This document shows positions 27,596 to 36,565 of a DNA stretch of 50,065 nucleotides, piece after piece. The stretch comes from Ignavibacteriales bacterium (lineage in GTDB: Bacteria; Bacteroidota; Ignavibacteria; UBA10030; UBA8401): contig JAPLFO010000170.1 in the NCBI GenBank assembly GCA_026390635.1, positions 1 to 50,065 of the forward strand. The letters run 5' to 3'. The translations under genes were made by a program, and so were the position numbers. Each line of letters starts with the position of its first letter. Position 1 is the stretch's first letter. Under the pieces are notes generated by a model. It saw only the letters and a list, made by a program, of their open reading frames with translations, was not told where the DNA came from and ran no database searches.

Positions 27596-28504
27596 ATGAA
27601 AAGGATACCGTTTATTCTTGCTGCCATTCTAATCGTCTCAGCTCTTCCGATAAGTATGGTTCAGGCTCAGACACCTGATTCCACGGTATGGCTGCTCAAT
27701 ACAACCGTGTGGGGTATGCCGACAAACACCGCGAATCTTGCAGCAGATTCGGCAACCCTTGGTCCGGCGGCAAACTGGATTCTTGCGAGCTACAACACAA
27801 ATGGAAGACGCTGTAATCTGGGTGCCGCCGGCTGGCCTGCAAGTGAAACTGATACGGCGGCAGACCGGTATGAACAGTTCGAAACTGCCCCCAAAGCGGG
27901 AAAAAGCTTCACCGTCACCTATATCAATCTAAACTATGGCGGTGCGGGAAGCACGAATGCCATGAAGAGTAATCTGTACTACTCCGTCGACGGCTGGAAA
28001 ACACGCAAGTTGGCGAATACAGATTCTTCACTTCTCCACCCCAACAGCACGATGGCAACGTATTACAAGGCGCTGAATGTTGTCGTCGCGGCCGGCGCAA
28101 AGTTTTCGCTCCGCATTTATCCCTATTGGGTTTCCGCCACAGCCGGAAGCAATTCCAAATATCTTGTACTGAATGACGTCGCGATAGGCGGTACGACAAA
28201 ATCATCGACCGATGTTCGACCGGAACAAAGCGGCGTTCCCGGGCACTTCGAAGTCTATCAGAATTATCCGAACCCGTTCAATCCTGCAACGATGATCAGC
28301 TACAGCCTTCCCGGCGATCAATTCGTCACGGTGAAGGTGTTCAATCTTGTTGGGCAGGAGGTTGCCGCAGTCTATTCCGGACGCGTGAGTGCTGGGTACC
28401 ATCAAGTGCAGTTTGACGCGTCGCATCTTGCTTCGGGCATATACCTGTATCGCGTTCAGGCGGGCTCCTCTGTTGACATGAAGCGCATGACGTTGGTAAA
28501 ATAA
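27596..28504 (+). CDS. T9SS-sorted secreted protein, unknown N-terminal domain
   Basis: This 302-residue protein has a signal peptide (LAAILIVSALPISMVQAQ), an unrecognised ~190-residue beta-rich domain (STVWLLNTTVWGMPTNTANL; SNLYYSVDGWKT; FSLRIYPYWV) and a complete type A T9SS sorting domain (~215-302): QNYPNPFNPATMISYSLP, GQEVA, GIYLYRV, then MTLVK. The middle domain resembles the non-catalytic modules that accompany PL1 lyases in related bacteria, so carbohydrate binding is a fair guess. The start follows AAGGAG. The gene closes the receptor operon, and a strong terminator follows. Confidence 0.85.
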   Translation: MKRIPFILAAILIVSALPISMVQAQTPDSTVWLLNTTVWGMPTNTANLAADSATLGPAANWILASYNTNGRRCNLGAAGWPASETDTAADRYEQFETAPKAGKSFTVTYINLNYGGAGSTNAMKSNLYYSVDGWKTRKLANTDSSLLHPNSTMATYYKALNVVVAAGAKFSLRIYPYWVSATAGSNSKYLVLNDVAIGGTTKSSTDVRPEQSGVPGHFEVYQNYPNPFNPATMISYSLPGDQFVTVKVFNLVGQEVAAVYSGRVSAGYHQVQFDASHLASGIYLYRVQAGSSVDMKRMTLVK

Positions 28505-28528
28505 AATCAATAGGATTCATCCCGCTAG

Positions 28529-28577
28529 CCCGCATTGATCCGGATTCGCCTGCGGCGGACCAATGCGGGTTTCTCTT
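28529..28577 (+). terminator. Rho-independent terminator after the receptor operon
   Basis: CCCGCATTG (28529-28537) pairs with CAATGCGGG (28561-28569); four further pairs follow after one mismatch. The stem is directly followed by TTTCTCTT. This ends the transcript of the TonB-receptor gene group 25 bases after its last stop codon and separates it from the PL1 genes. Confidence 0.8.
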
Positions 28578-28595
28578 ATCAGGAAAAGATGAAGT

Positions 28596-30284
28596 ATGCT
28601 CAGACTGTCGTTTATGCTCCTCATATTTCTCACCGTCACCGCGTGTGCACAGCAGCTCGCTTTTCCGGGGGCCGAAGGCTACGGCAAATATGCAGCCGGT
28701 GGGCGGGGCGGAAAAGTGTATGAAGTGACAAATTTGTCCGATGCCGGAGCCGGGAGTCTTCGCGCTGCTGTGGAAGCGTCGGGTGCGAGAACTGTCGTCT
28801 TCCGTGTTTCCGGTACCATCACGCTCACCAAGGAGTTGAAGATCTCCAAGGACTCGATTACGATTGCCGGACAGACCGCACCGGGTGATGGCATTTGCCT
28901 GAAAAAATATCAGTTCGTCGTGGAAGCGAATCACGTGATCGTCCGGTATCTCCGCGTCCGACTCGGGGATGAAACGGGTTTGGAGACTGATGCAATGGGG
29001 GGGAAAAAGACCGGAAAAAAGAAAATTATCATTGATCACTGCTCCGTCAGTTGGAGTGTTGACGAAGCGCTCTCGCCATATTGCAATGACAGCCTGACGG
29101 TGCAGTGGTGTCTCATCAGCGAGAGCCTCTACAATTCCAATCATCCCAAAGGAGCGCATGGATATGGTGGAATTTGGGGCGGGAACCGAAATACCTATCA
29201 TCACAATCTTCTTGCTCATCATTCAAGTAGAAATCCCCGATTCGCTTCAGGCGCCGGATTGAATGACTATCGGAATAACGTCGTCTATAATTGGGGATTC
29301 AACAGCACCTATGGAGGAGAGCGAAAGGATCCTGCTGATTCTCTGGTCTATGATTTTTTCCAGGTAAATATGGTGGCGAATTATTATAAGGCCGGTCCAG
29401 GGACAAAAAGCGGAGTCCGATCTAGAATATGCGGTCCATCGTCCAGAAACGGAGCGGCTGATTGCGGTCAATGGTACATCTCCGACAATTATGTGCAGGG
29501 AAATCCGACTGTCACTGCCGATAATTGGAACGGCGGAGTACAGCCGGACGCCGGATTGACACTCGCAATGCTGAAAGCGGACCAGCCTTTCAACACAATG
29601 CCGATTGTTCAGCAGACGGCGGCGGAGGCATTCATTTCCGTACTCCAAAAAGCCGGGGCATCTCTCCCGAAAAGAGATTCGCTCGATGAGAGAATTGTGA
29701 GAGAAACAAGAAATGGAACGGCAACATATGAAGGAACAACCTACCGCGCAAATCAGGGATTCCCCGTCTCCGCGCCGATTACTGGAATCATCGATTCCCA
29801 AAAAGATGTCGGTGGTTGGCCGGTACTGAATTCAATACCCGCTCCCTCAGATGTTGACCATGATGGAATGCCGGACAGTTGGGAACTCTCTCATGGCCTT
29901 GATCCCAATAATGCAGCCGATCGCAATCTGATTGGAGCCGACGGGTATACGAAGCTCGAGGAGTATCTGCAAAGTCTGATCGAAACACTTTCAGACGTCC
30001 GGCCGCAACCGGGCCGACCGGAGTCATTCATTCTCGAGCAGAATTATCCCAATCCATTTAATCCGTCAACGATGATCCGATATAGCATTGATCGCAGTGT
30101 ACGGGTGCAGCTGACTGTACATGACATCCTCGGCCGGAAGGCCGCCGTTCTCATCGATCAGATCCAGGCGCCGGGAGAACATATATGTCAGTTTAAAGCG
30201 GCGGGATTGGCAAGCGGAATATATTTTTGTCTCCTGCGCTGCGGAGAAAAATCACTTAATCGAAAAATGGTACTGACACGATGA
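28596..30284 (+). CDS. PL1 pectate lyase with calcium-binding linker and T9SS sorting domain
   Basis: This 562-residue exported lyase has a short signal peptide (ends CAQQ). The PL1 beta-helix lies at ~20-400, starting AFPGAEGYGKYAAGGRGG. Active-site blocks are IIIDHCSVSWSVDE and HHSSRNPRF; the arginine of the latter (near residue 210) is the expected base. An EF-hand-like DVDHDGMPDSWELSHGLDP (~418) follows, then a T9SS domain with NYPNPFNPSTMIRYS ending RKMVLTR. It should be exported across the outer membrane and cut homogalacturonan outside the cell. It overlaps the next gene, its paralogue, by ATGA. Confidence 0.93.
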   Translation: MLRLSFMLLIFLTVTACAQQLAFPGAEGYGKYAAGGRGGKVYEVTNLSDAGAGSLRAAVEASGARTVVFRVSGTITLTKELKISKDSITIAGQTAPGDGICLKKYQFVVEANHVIVRYLRVRLGDETGLETDAMGGKKTGKKKIIIDHCSVSWSVDEALSPYCNDSLTVQWCLISESLYNSNHPKGAHGYGGIWGGNRNTYHHNLLAHHSSRNPRFASGAGLNDYRNNVVYNWGFNSTYGGERKDPADSLVYDFFQVNMVANYYKAGPGTKSGVRSRICGPSSRNGAADCGQWYISDNYVQGNPTVTADNWNGGVQPDAGLTLAMLKADQPFNTMPIVQQTAAEAFISVLQKAGASLPKRDSLDERIVRETRNGTATYEGTTYRANQGFPVSAPITGIIDSQKDVGGWPVLNSIPAPSDVDHDGMPDSWELSHGLDPNNAADRNLIGADGYTKLEEYLQSLIETLSDVRPQPGRPESFILEQNYPNPFNPSTMIRYSIDRSVRVQLTVHDILGRKAAVLIDQIQAPGEHICQFKAAGLASGIYFCLLRCGEKSLNRKMVLTR

Positions 30285-32035
30285 GAAATCTCCTCCGATG
30301 TAACCATATAGAATGCAGATTCAGGAACATGGTATGGGTCGCATTTGCTGCTATTCTCTCTACGTGCCGGTTGAATGCACAGCAGCCGGCTTTTCCCACC
30401 GCCATGGGATTCGGAAAATTTACCGTTGGCGGTCGCGGCGGGAAGGTCATCGAAGTCACGAATCTGAATGATGCTGGCACGGGAAGCTTCCGTGCGGCAG
30501 CAGCGTCGACCGGTGCGCGCACAGTAGTGTTTCGCATCTCCGGGACGATCCTTCTTAATTCGGACATCAAGATTGCCTCGGACTCGATCACGATTGCCGG
30601 ACAGACGGCGCCGGGAGACGGCATCTGTCTTCGGAAATATAAGCTCTACGTTGAAGCGAATCAGGTTGTCATCCGCTATATGAGATTCCGACTTGGAAAT
30701 GAGCAGGGTGGTTCCAGTGAAAGCGATGCCGTGGGAGGGACAGCGTCCAGAAAGAATATCATCATCGATCATTGTTCTGCAAGCTGGAGCACCGATGAAA
30801 CACTATCGTTCTATGACAACTCGATGATGACGGTGCAATGGTGTCTGATCACGGAGAGTCTGTACAATTCCACACATCCGAAAGGTGCGCATGGATACGG
30901 CGGGATCTGGGGCGGCCAGAATGTGACTTTCCATCATAACCTTCTCGCACACCACAGCAGCAGGAACCCGAGATTTTGCGGTAGCAGGTATACCAGACAG
31001 CCGAGCCTGGAGGTTGTAGACTTCAGGAACAACGTAGTCTATAACTGGGGTTTCAACAGCGTGTACGGCGGCGAAGGGGGCAATCAGAATATGGTGAATA
31101 ATTATTACAAACCCGGGCCCGCAACGAAATCAGGAGCGCTGCGCTACAGGATTCTCGACCTGACATCCTACTTTTTTGATTCGAGCGTCAGACCGGACAC
31201 CGTACCGGCTGGAAATTTCTATGTCAGCGGGAATTATGTCGATGGCAATACAATCGCGACGAACGACAATTGGACCTACGGAGTGCAGACATCCGTTGCG
31301 GTGTCTCAGAAGAACAAATCACAGGCAGCTGCTCCGTTTCCCGTCGGGAGCATTACGACACAGACAGCGCAGGACGCATTCGATGCAGTGCTGACTCATG
31401 CAGGAGCAAGCATGCCCGTTCGCGATACTCTCGACCGGCGCATTGTGTACGAAACGCGCATGGGTCTTGCGACCAGAAGCGGGTACAGCTATCCGAAAAA
31501 GAACCTCGGGGATTCCACCATCATCTCCGGAATTATTGACACGCAAAATGATGCCGGCGGCTGGCCGGTGCTGAATTCCCTCCCCGCTCCGCTCGATTCT
31601 GATCATGACGGGATGCCGGATACATGGGAGGACGCGCACGGATTGACAAAGAGTGATCCTTCAGACGGACGACGTATTCGCCCGGATGGCTACTCAGAAC
31701 TCGAAGCGTATCTGAACAGCCTGACATATGACCAGGCAGCCATGAGTGTGCAGGGTCCGGTATCACATCCCTTCTGTTTTTCACTGGAGCAGAATTTTCC
31801 TAATCCTTTCAATCCGGTCACGCGGATACGATATACGATTCCTGAGATCGCCCGCGTGAGACTCGAAGTGTTCGATCTGCTCGGAAAACGTCTTGCCGGC
31901 CTTGTCGACGAAATCAAATCCCCCGGCAGCTACGCGGTGGACTTCGACGGCGGACACCTCAGCTCGGGAATTTACCTATATCGATTGTCGAATGGTACCC
32001 GGTCGATTTCAAAAAAGATGATTCTCCTTCGATGA
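30281..32035 (+). CDS. PL1 pectate lyase, tandem paralogue, T9SS-sorted
   Basis: This 584-residue protein has the same architecture as the preceding gene: signal peptide, PL1 beta-helix beginning AFPTAMGFGKFTVGGRGG, active-site blocks IIIDHCSASWSTDE and HHSSRNPRF, EF-hand-like DSDHDGMPDTWEDAHGL (~440) and T9SS domain NFPNPFNPVTRIRYT ending KKMILLR. Clear similarity over the whole length shows a tandem duplication that has since diverged. The ATG at 30281 overlaps the upstream stop. A second ATG at 30329, just before the hydrophobic signal core, is an alternative start. Confidence 0.92.
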   Translation: MRNLLRCNHIECRFRNMVWVAFAAILSTCRLNAQQPAFPTAMGFGKFTVGGRGGKVIEVTNLNDAGTGSFRAAAASTGARTVVFRISGTILLNSDIKIASDSITIAGQTAPGDGICLRKYKLYVEANQVVIRYMRFRLGNEQGGSSESDAVGGTASRKNIIIDHCSASWSTDETLSFYDNSMMTVQWCLITESLYNSTHPKGAHGYGGIWGGQNVTFHHNLLAHHSSRNPRFCGSRYTRQPSLEVVDFRNNVVYNWGFNSVYGGEGGNQNMVNNYYKPGPATKSGALRYRILDLTSYFFDSSVRPDTVPAGNFYVSGNYVDGNTIATNDNWTYGVQTSVAVSQKNKSQAAAPFPVGSITTQTAQDAFDAVLTHAGASMPVRDTLDRRIVYETRMGLATRSGYSYPKKNLGDSTIISGIIDTQNDAGGWPVLNSLPAPLDSDHDGMPDTWEDAHGLTKSDPSDGRRIRPDGYSELEAYLNSLTYDQAAMSVQGPVSHPFCFSLEQNFPNPFNPVTRIRYTIPEIARVRLEVFDLLGKRLAGLVDEIKSPGSYAVDFDGGHLSSGIYLYRLSNGTRSISKKMILLR

Positions 32036-32157
32036 CTGATGGATGTTTGGACCACAGAATCGGGTTTTCATTTCAATAGTGGAAATTATCGACCTGTATC
32101 AAATATTGGATCCGATTTGAATAAATGCCCGATGCCCATCGAAGGCGGAAAATAGTC

Positions 32158-33258
32158 ATGAAGGATGCACAGAAAAATATGACTGCTCACATTGCTATGA
32201 GTTGCAGAACGATCAGCCTTTTGACATATGTCAGTAAAATATCGCAGATGGTCATTCCCTTTGTGCTTTCCTTCATCGCTTGTACATTTGTTGCCATGGC
32301 GCAGCGGCAGGAGTTGATCGTAGCCAAAGATGGAAGCGGAGATTATCGGACGATTCAGGAAGCCATCGACGCAATTCCGGAGAACAATGCTACGATGGTG
32401 TTCATCAACATACGCAAAGGTTTATATGAGGAAAAACTATTCCTCACCAAGAGCAACGTCTGTTTGCTTGGCGAAGATCGAGATAGCACGCGAATCGTCT
32501 ATGCCCAGTTGCGCGAGGAATGGAACCGAGTGCATGCGGGAAAAGACTGGGGAGCTGCAGTTGTGAACATCGATTCACTTGCTTCCGATATCACGATTGC
32601 GAATCTTACCATCTACAATAACTATGGCTCGCTGTACGGCAGCGTCAACCATCAATTTGCCATTCGCGGAGGCGGTACACGCATTATTCTCTTGAATTGT
32701 ACGGTAAAAGCAGATGGCGGCGACACTGTGAGTCTCTGGAATCGCCAAAGCGGGATGTACTATCACGCGAATTGCTGGTTCGAAGGGTGGGTGGATTTTG
32801 TCTGTCCCCGGGGCTGGTGCTTCATCACCGACAGCAGGTTCTACGGTCATAATCTGAGCGCAAGCATCTGGCACGATGGCAGCACGGATCGAAACCAGAA
32901 ACTGGTTATACGGAGTTCCTATTTTGACGGCGTGCCGGGATTCCCGTTGGGACGCCATCATCGCGACGGAGCTATCTATCTGCTCGACTGCAGATTTTCA
33001 AAGAACATGGCGGACAAGCCGATATATTATCCCGTGAATCCGAATTCGATTTGGCATTGGGGCGATCGCCATTACTTCTATAATTGTCATCGCGATGGGG
33101 GAGATTATGAGTGGTTTTGCGACAATTTGGACAAAGCAGAAGGGAGGCTTGTCGCTTCTCAGATAACTCCGCAGTGGACTTTTGGCGGGAGATGGGATCC
33201 GGAACCACTGGCCGCCGAGGTATTGAAAAGAATTGGCGCTTCCCGGAGCATGAAATAG
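32158..33258 (+). CDS. CE8 pectinesterase, divergent motif variant
   Basis: This pectin methylesterase-like beta-helix protein (~366 residues) removes methyl esters so that pectate lyases can act. The typical CE8 start LIVAKDGSGDYRTIQEAIDAIP is clear. The active-site motifs are unusual: QDTLY is replaced by GDTVSLW, and GTVDFIFG by GWVDFVCPRG (catalytic Asp kept). LGRPW is replaced by LGRHH. Start options lie at 32125, 32158 and 32248; 32158 is chosen because AAGGCGGAA precedes it, giving a long n-region before the core (VIPFVLSFIACTFVAMAQ). There is no T9SS tag, so it is probably periplasmic, although its job would suit the surface. Confidence 0.85.
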   Translation: MKDAQKNMTAHIAMSCRTISLLTYVSKISQMVIPFVLSFIACTFVAMAQRQELIVAKDGSGDYRTIQEAIDAIPENNATMVFINIRKGLYEEKLFLTKSNVCLLGEDRDSTRIVYAQLREEWNRVHAGKDWGAAVVNIDSLASDITIANLTIYNNYGSLYGSVNHQFAIRGGGTRIILLNCTVKADGGDTVSLWNRQSGMYYHANCWFEGWVDFVCPRGWCFITDSRFYGHNLSASIWHDGSTDRNQKLVIRSSYFDGVPGFPLGRHHRDGAIYLLDCRFSKNMADKPIYYPVNPNSIWHWGDRHYFYNCHRDGGDYEWFCDNLDKAEGRLVASQITPQWTFGGRWDPEPLAAEVLKRIGASRSMK

Positions 33259-33296
33259 TCGCCTGACCTTCAGGTGCGATTGTGTGTGAAACCGCG

Positions 33297-33319
33297 GCCG
33301 ACATTCCGCATATGTCGGC
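33297..33319. other. Hairpin between the pectinesterase gene and the next
   Basis: GCCGACAT and ATGTCGGC form a perfect 8-base-pair stem with a 7-base loop, 39 bases after the pectinesterase stop. A smaller dyad CCTGA/TCAGG lies at 33262-33274. Neither has a T tract. They may end the pectinesterase transcript. Confidence 0.4.
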
Positions 33320-33408
33320 GCACCGACCCGTATTGTCTTCCCTTCAGCCTCTGTGCCTCTCTACAATGTTCCACAGCAACTTCTTCCTGGTGCGCTCCGG
33401 GATCAGAC

Positions 33409-33437
33409 TTGCATTATTTCGAAAAATCTTGTATAAT
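33409..33437 (+). promoter_or_regulatory. Sigma-70-like promoter before the T9SS-sorted protein gene
   Basis: TTGCAT (33409-33414), a 17-base spacer and TATAAT (33432-33437) match the housekeeping consensus well. The transcript would have a leader of about 115 bases before the ATG at 33562. Beyond this and the hairpins, the 303-base gap 33259-33561 shows nothing. Confidence 0.5.
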
Positions 33438-33561
33438 TACATATTCGTAAATAGTCATTTGTTAGTGGTCCCACCACCGGGGGGATTCATCGATCTAGTC
33501 GTGCGGCACCGAGCGATCCAACTCACCATATTATCCATCACTTTCATAGAAGGGGAGAACT

Positions 33562-34848
33562 ATGAGAACCAAGTCACTTGTGTTTGCTTCTGCCATCCTG
33601 TTTGCCGCCACCATGGAGGCGCAATTGCTCACGGAAAATTTTTCCTTCTCAGGTGAGCTCGCCGCAAATGGATGGACTGCGCATAGCGGTGCGGGAACGA
33701 ATCCGATTTTGACAACCGGCGGGCTGACCTTTGCCGGGCATCCACTGAGCGGTATCGGCAATGCTGCCGGCTTGACGAACAACGGGGAAGACGTCAATCG
33801 CCTTTTCACAGCATCGACAACCGGAGATGTGTATGTCTCCTTCCTGGTTCGCGTCGACGACGGGCCCTCATCCGGCACGAGCAATTTCTTTCTACACCTT
33901 GGACAATCGCCATTCAACGCAACCGCGTTTCGGGGAAAGGTGTTTATGCAAAAGAGCGGCGTTAACGCACTCCAATTCGGTCTTTCCTTCGCGGACAACA
34001 CACCTGTGCTGACGCTGCCCATCTATACGCTCGGCATAGTGTACGTTGTTGTGGTGAAGTACTCGATAACTTCGGGAACGAACAACGACGAAGTGCGGCT
34101 TTTTGTTTTCGACACGGATCTGCCGGCACTTGAGCCGGTTTCGGCGACGATTGGTCCGCTGACCGAGTCGGGGAATGCGGATCTTGCGAATGTGGGCTCC
34201 ATTGCGCTGCGGCAATTCAATACATTGCAAAGAATCGTTGTCGACGGAATCTGCATCGCGACTTCGTGGCCGGCCCTTTCGCTGCCGGTGGAATTGAGCA
34301 GGTTTGAATCGAGCGTGCGCCGACGATCTGTGTTGTTGGAATGGACAACAGCAACTGAGGAGAACAATTCAGGATTCTCGGTCGAGCGAAAGAGCGTAGG
34401 CGGCAAATGGAACACACTTGGTTTTGTGAAAGGTCACGGTACGAGCAACGCATCGAACAGCTACACCTATTCTGATGCAGTTGCTGCCGGCGACAGGTAC
34501 ATTTATCGTCTGAAGCAGATTGACAATGGCGGCAAATTTGAATACAGTAGAGAGGTGGAGGCAACAGTCGCCCCCCAGGCGGAGGAATTTATCATGACCC
34601 AGAACTATCCGAATCCGTTCAATCCAACAACGAGCATCCGCTTTGCTATGAAGAGATCGCAGCATGCGTCGGTGAAAGTGTACAACCTGATGGGCCAGGA
34701 AGTTGCGATACTGTTCGACGGCACGGCTGTTGGCGATATGATGAATACGATTTCGTTTGATGCCTCCCATCTGCCCACGGGCAACTACTTCTATCGGCTG
34801 CAAAGTGACGAACGGAGTGAGACAAAGTGGATGTCATTGATCAAGTAG
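33562..34848 (+). CDS. T9SS-sorted secreted protein with jelly-roll-like N-domain
   Basis: This 428-residue protein has a signal peptide (ASAILFAATMEAQ). The N-terminal ~220-residue beta-sandwich-like domain (LLTENFSFSGELAANGWTAHSG; VYVSFLVRVDDG; FFLHLGQSPF) is typical of lectin-like modules. A fibronectin-like LPVELSRFESS/VLLEWTTATEENNSGFSVER repeat follows, then a T9SS domain NYPNPFNPTTSIRFA ending MSLIK. No catalytic residues are recognised. It may bind polysaccharide at the surface. It has its own promoter, and AGGGGAG precedes the ATG. Confidence 0.85.
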   Translation: MRTKSLVFASAILFAATMEAQLLTENFSFSGELAANGWTAHSGAGTNPILTTGGLTFAGHPLSGIGNAAGLTNNGEDVNRLFTASTTGDVYVSFLVRVDDGPSSGTSNFFLHLGQSPFNATAFRGKVFMQKSGVNALQFGLSFADNTPVLTLPIYTLGIVYVVVVKYSITSGTNNDEVRLFVFDTDLPALEPVSATIGPLTESGNADLANVGSIALRQFNTLQRIVVDGICIATSWPALSLPVELSRFESSVRRRSVLLEWTTATEENNSGFSVERKSVGGKWNTLGFVKGHGTSNASNSYTYSDAVAAGDRYIYRLKQIDNGGKFEYSREVEATVAPQAEEFIMTQNYPNPFNPTTSIRFAMKRSQHASVKVYNLMGQEVAILFDGTAVGDMMNTISFDASHLPTGNYFYRLQSDERSETKWMSLIK

Positions 34849-35021
34849 CATAGATGAAGAATCGAGGAATCCGGCGAAAATCTGGTTGACTCTGTCGACG
34901 TGCAGTCGAGATTGCTCGTCGTCAGGGAAACAGGAGCGTCACTATCCCGTAGGTGAGAAGACGCTTCCAACCTCCCTTGACAATCAGTATAGAAATTGTT
35001 AAGTTATCGATAAAGTAAACG

Positions 35022-36563
35022 ATGACTACCCAAGGACTTGCCGTGAAATTTCAGACATTCAGCCTTATCATTCTTCTCCGTTTCGCGGCAACATTCTCCG
35101 TCTATTCCCAGACTACTGTCTTTGTCTCACCCATCGGACTCGATACCGATCCCGGCACCATCGATCAGCCTTTGAAGACAATCAAGACCGCTCTGTCCAA
35201 AGTCGGAACGAATGGTACAGTCTATCTCCGCGGTGGACTGTATGTGATGGGAAGCTCGAAGCTGAGCCTCACGCAGAAGGGAGACTCGATCGCCAAGATC
35301 AAGGTATGGGCGTATCAAAATGAAAAACCTGTGCTCGATTGCAGCACGAATACTTCGGACGGCATCAGCATCAGCGGAAGCAACTACTATCTGCGCGGCA
35401 TCGATGTAATGAAAGCCGGGCATAACGGTATCAATATTTCAGGAAATAATAATATTGTCGAGAACTCTGTTGTCCATGACAACGGCAACACAGGACTTCA
35501 TATTACCGGAGGTACTGGGGCCCCGCCTCCTGGGCCATCCAACAATTTCATCCTCAATTGCGATGCATACTTGAACTACGATCCTCCGATCGGAGGCAAC
35601 GCAGATGGATTCAGTGCCAAGTGGACCCTTGGACAGGGAAATGTGTTTCGAGGATGCCGCTCTTGGAATAATTCTGACGACGGCTGGGATCTCTGGATGG
35701 GTACGAGCACGGTTGTGATCGATAGCTGCTATGCCTTCCGCAACGGATGGGATAGCTGGCACTCCGGCAGCTTCGACGGCAATGGAAATGGATTTAAAAT
35801 CGGCGGGAATTATGTTGCGGCACCGCATCGCGTCACCAACTGTGTCGCCTTCGACAATGCCGGCAACGGCGGCCGCGGTTTTGATGAGAATAACAATACC
35901 GGTGGACAGACACTGTACAACTGTACCGCTTTCCGAAACAGAGGGGACAACTATCATTTCGCAAACACGGTGGTGGCAGGACAGCAGCATGTCATCAAGA
36001 ATTGCGTATCTCTTACCGGTACAGTTGGCATAACAAGCGGCACACTGGAGGCAAATAGCTGGCAGGGATTTTCAGTCACCGGGGCGGATTTCTTTAGTAT
36101 CGATACAGCTGTACTGTCAGCTCCGAGAGACGCCAAGGGGACATTCAATCCGGGTAATTTTCTCCATCTCGCTTCCGGAAGCACGTTAATAGATGCCGGC
36201 GTAAATGTGGGAATTCCGTACCTGGGAAAAGCACCGGATCTCGGCGCATTCGAATTTCAAAAACCCGCAGCTGTTAATCGGTCCGAAACATTTCCCCAAG
36301 ATTTCAATTTGCTGCGCAATTATCCTAATCCATTCAATCCGACAACGAGACTGTCAGTGAGGCCTTCTGCGAGCGGGCATGCCACTCTCTTTGTCTATAC
36401 TATGCTCGGCGGTCTCCTTTCCATTCTCTTTGACGGTACTGTTCAGCAGGGTGAAGAATATTCCTTTTCATTTGATGCGTCCCGCTGCGCCGGCGGATCC
36501 TATCTTGCTGTCTGGCGTGACAACCAACGGATGTCCACGACAAAAATGCTGCTGGTGAAGTAG
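35022..36563 (+). CDS. PL9 pectate lyase, T9SS-sorted
   Basis: This 513-residue beta-helix pectate lyase of family 9 has the calcium-site aspartates at Asp195 (NADGFSAK), Asp219, Asp220 and Asp223 (SDDGWD), and the Lys259 base in GNGFKIGG. The spacing (24, 25, 28 and 64 residues from the first Asp) is the same as I recall for the PL9 enzyme Pel9A (209, 233, 234, 237, 273), so the active site looks intact. The signal peptide ends near VYSQ. The T9SS domain is NYPNPFNPTTRLS, ending KMLLVK. A possible promoter, TTGACA-17-TAAGTT, lies at 34977-35005. It is probably an extracellular endo-lyase on homogalacturonan or RG-I. Confidence 0.93.
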   Translation: MTTQGLAVKFQTFSLIILLRFAATFSVYSQTTVFVSPIGLDTDPGTIDQPLKTIKTALSKVGTNGTVYLRGGLYVMGSSKLSLTQKGDSIAKIKVWAYQNEKPVLDCSTNTSDGISISGSNYYLRGIDVMKAGHNGINISGNNNIVENSVVHDNGNTGLHITGGTGAPPPGPSNNFILNCDAYLNYDPPIGGNADGFSAKWTLGQGNVFRGCRSWNNSDDGWDLWMGTSTVVIDSCYAFRNGWDSWHSGSFDGNGNGFKIGGNYVAAPHRVTNCVAFDNAGNGGRGFDENNNTGGQTLYNCTAFRNRGDNYHFANTVVAGQQHVIKNCVSLTGTVGITSGTLEANSWQGFSVTGADFFSIDTAVLSAPRDAKGTFNPGNFLHLASGSTLIDAGVNVGIPYLGKAPDLGAFEFQKPAAVNRSETFPQDFNLLRNYPNPFNPTTRLSVRPSASGHATLFVYTMLGGLLSILFDGTVQQGEEYSFSFDASRCAGGSYLAVWRDNQRMSTTKMLLVK

Positions 36564-36565
36564 TC

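Noticed and set aside
28341-29222. 293-codon minus-strand frame
   Set aside because: It spans the end of one T9SS-tagged gene, a terminator and the start of a PL1 gene on the opposite strand; it reflects their codon pattern.
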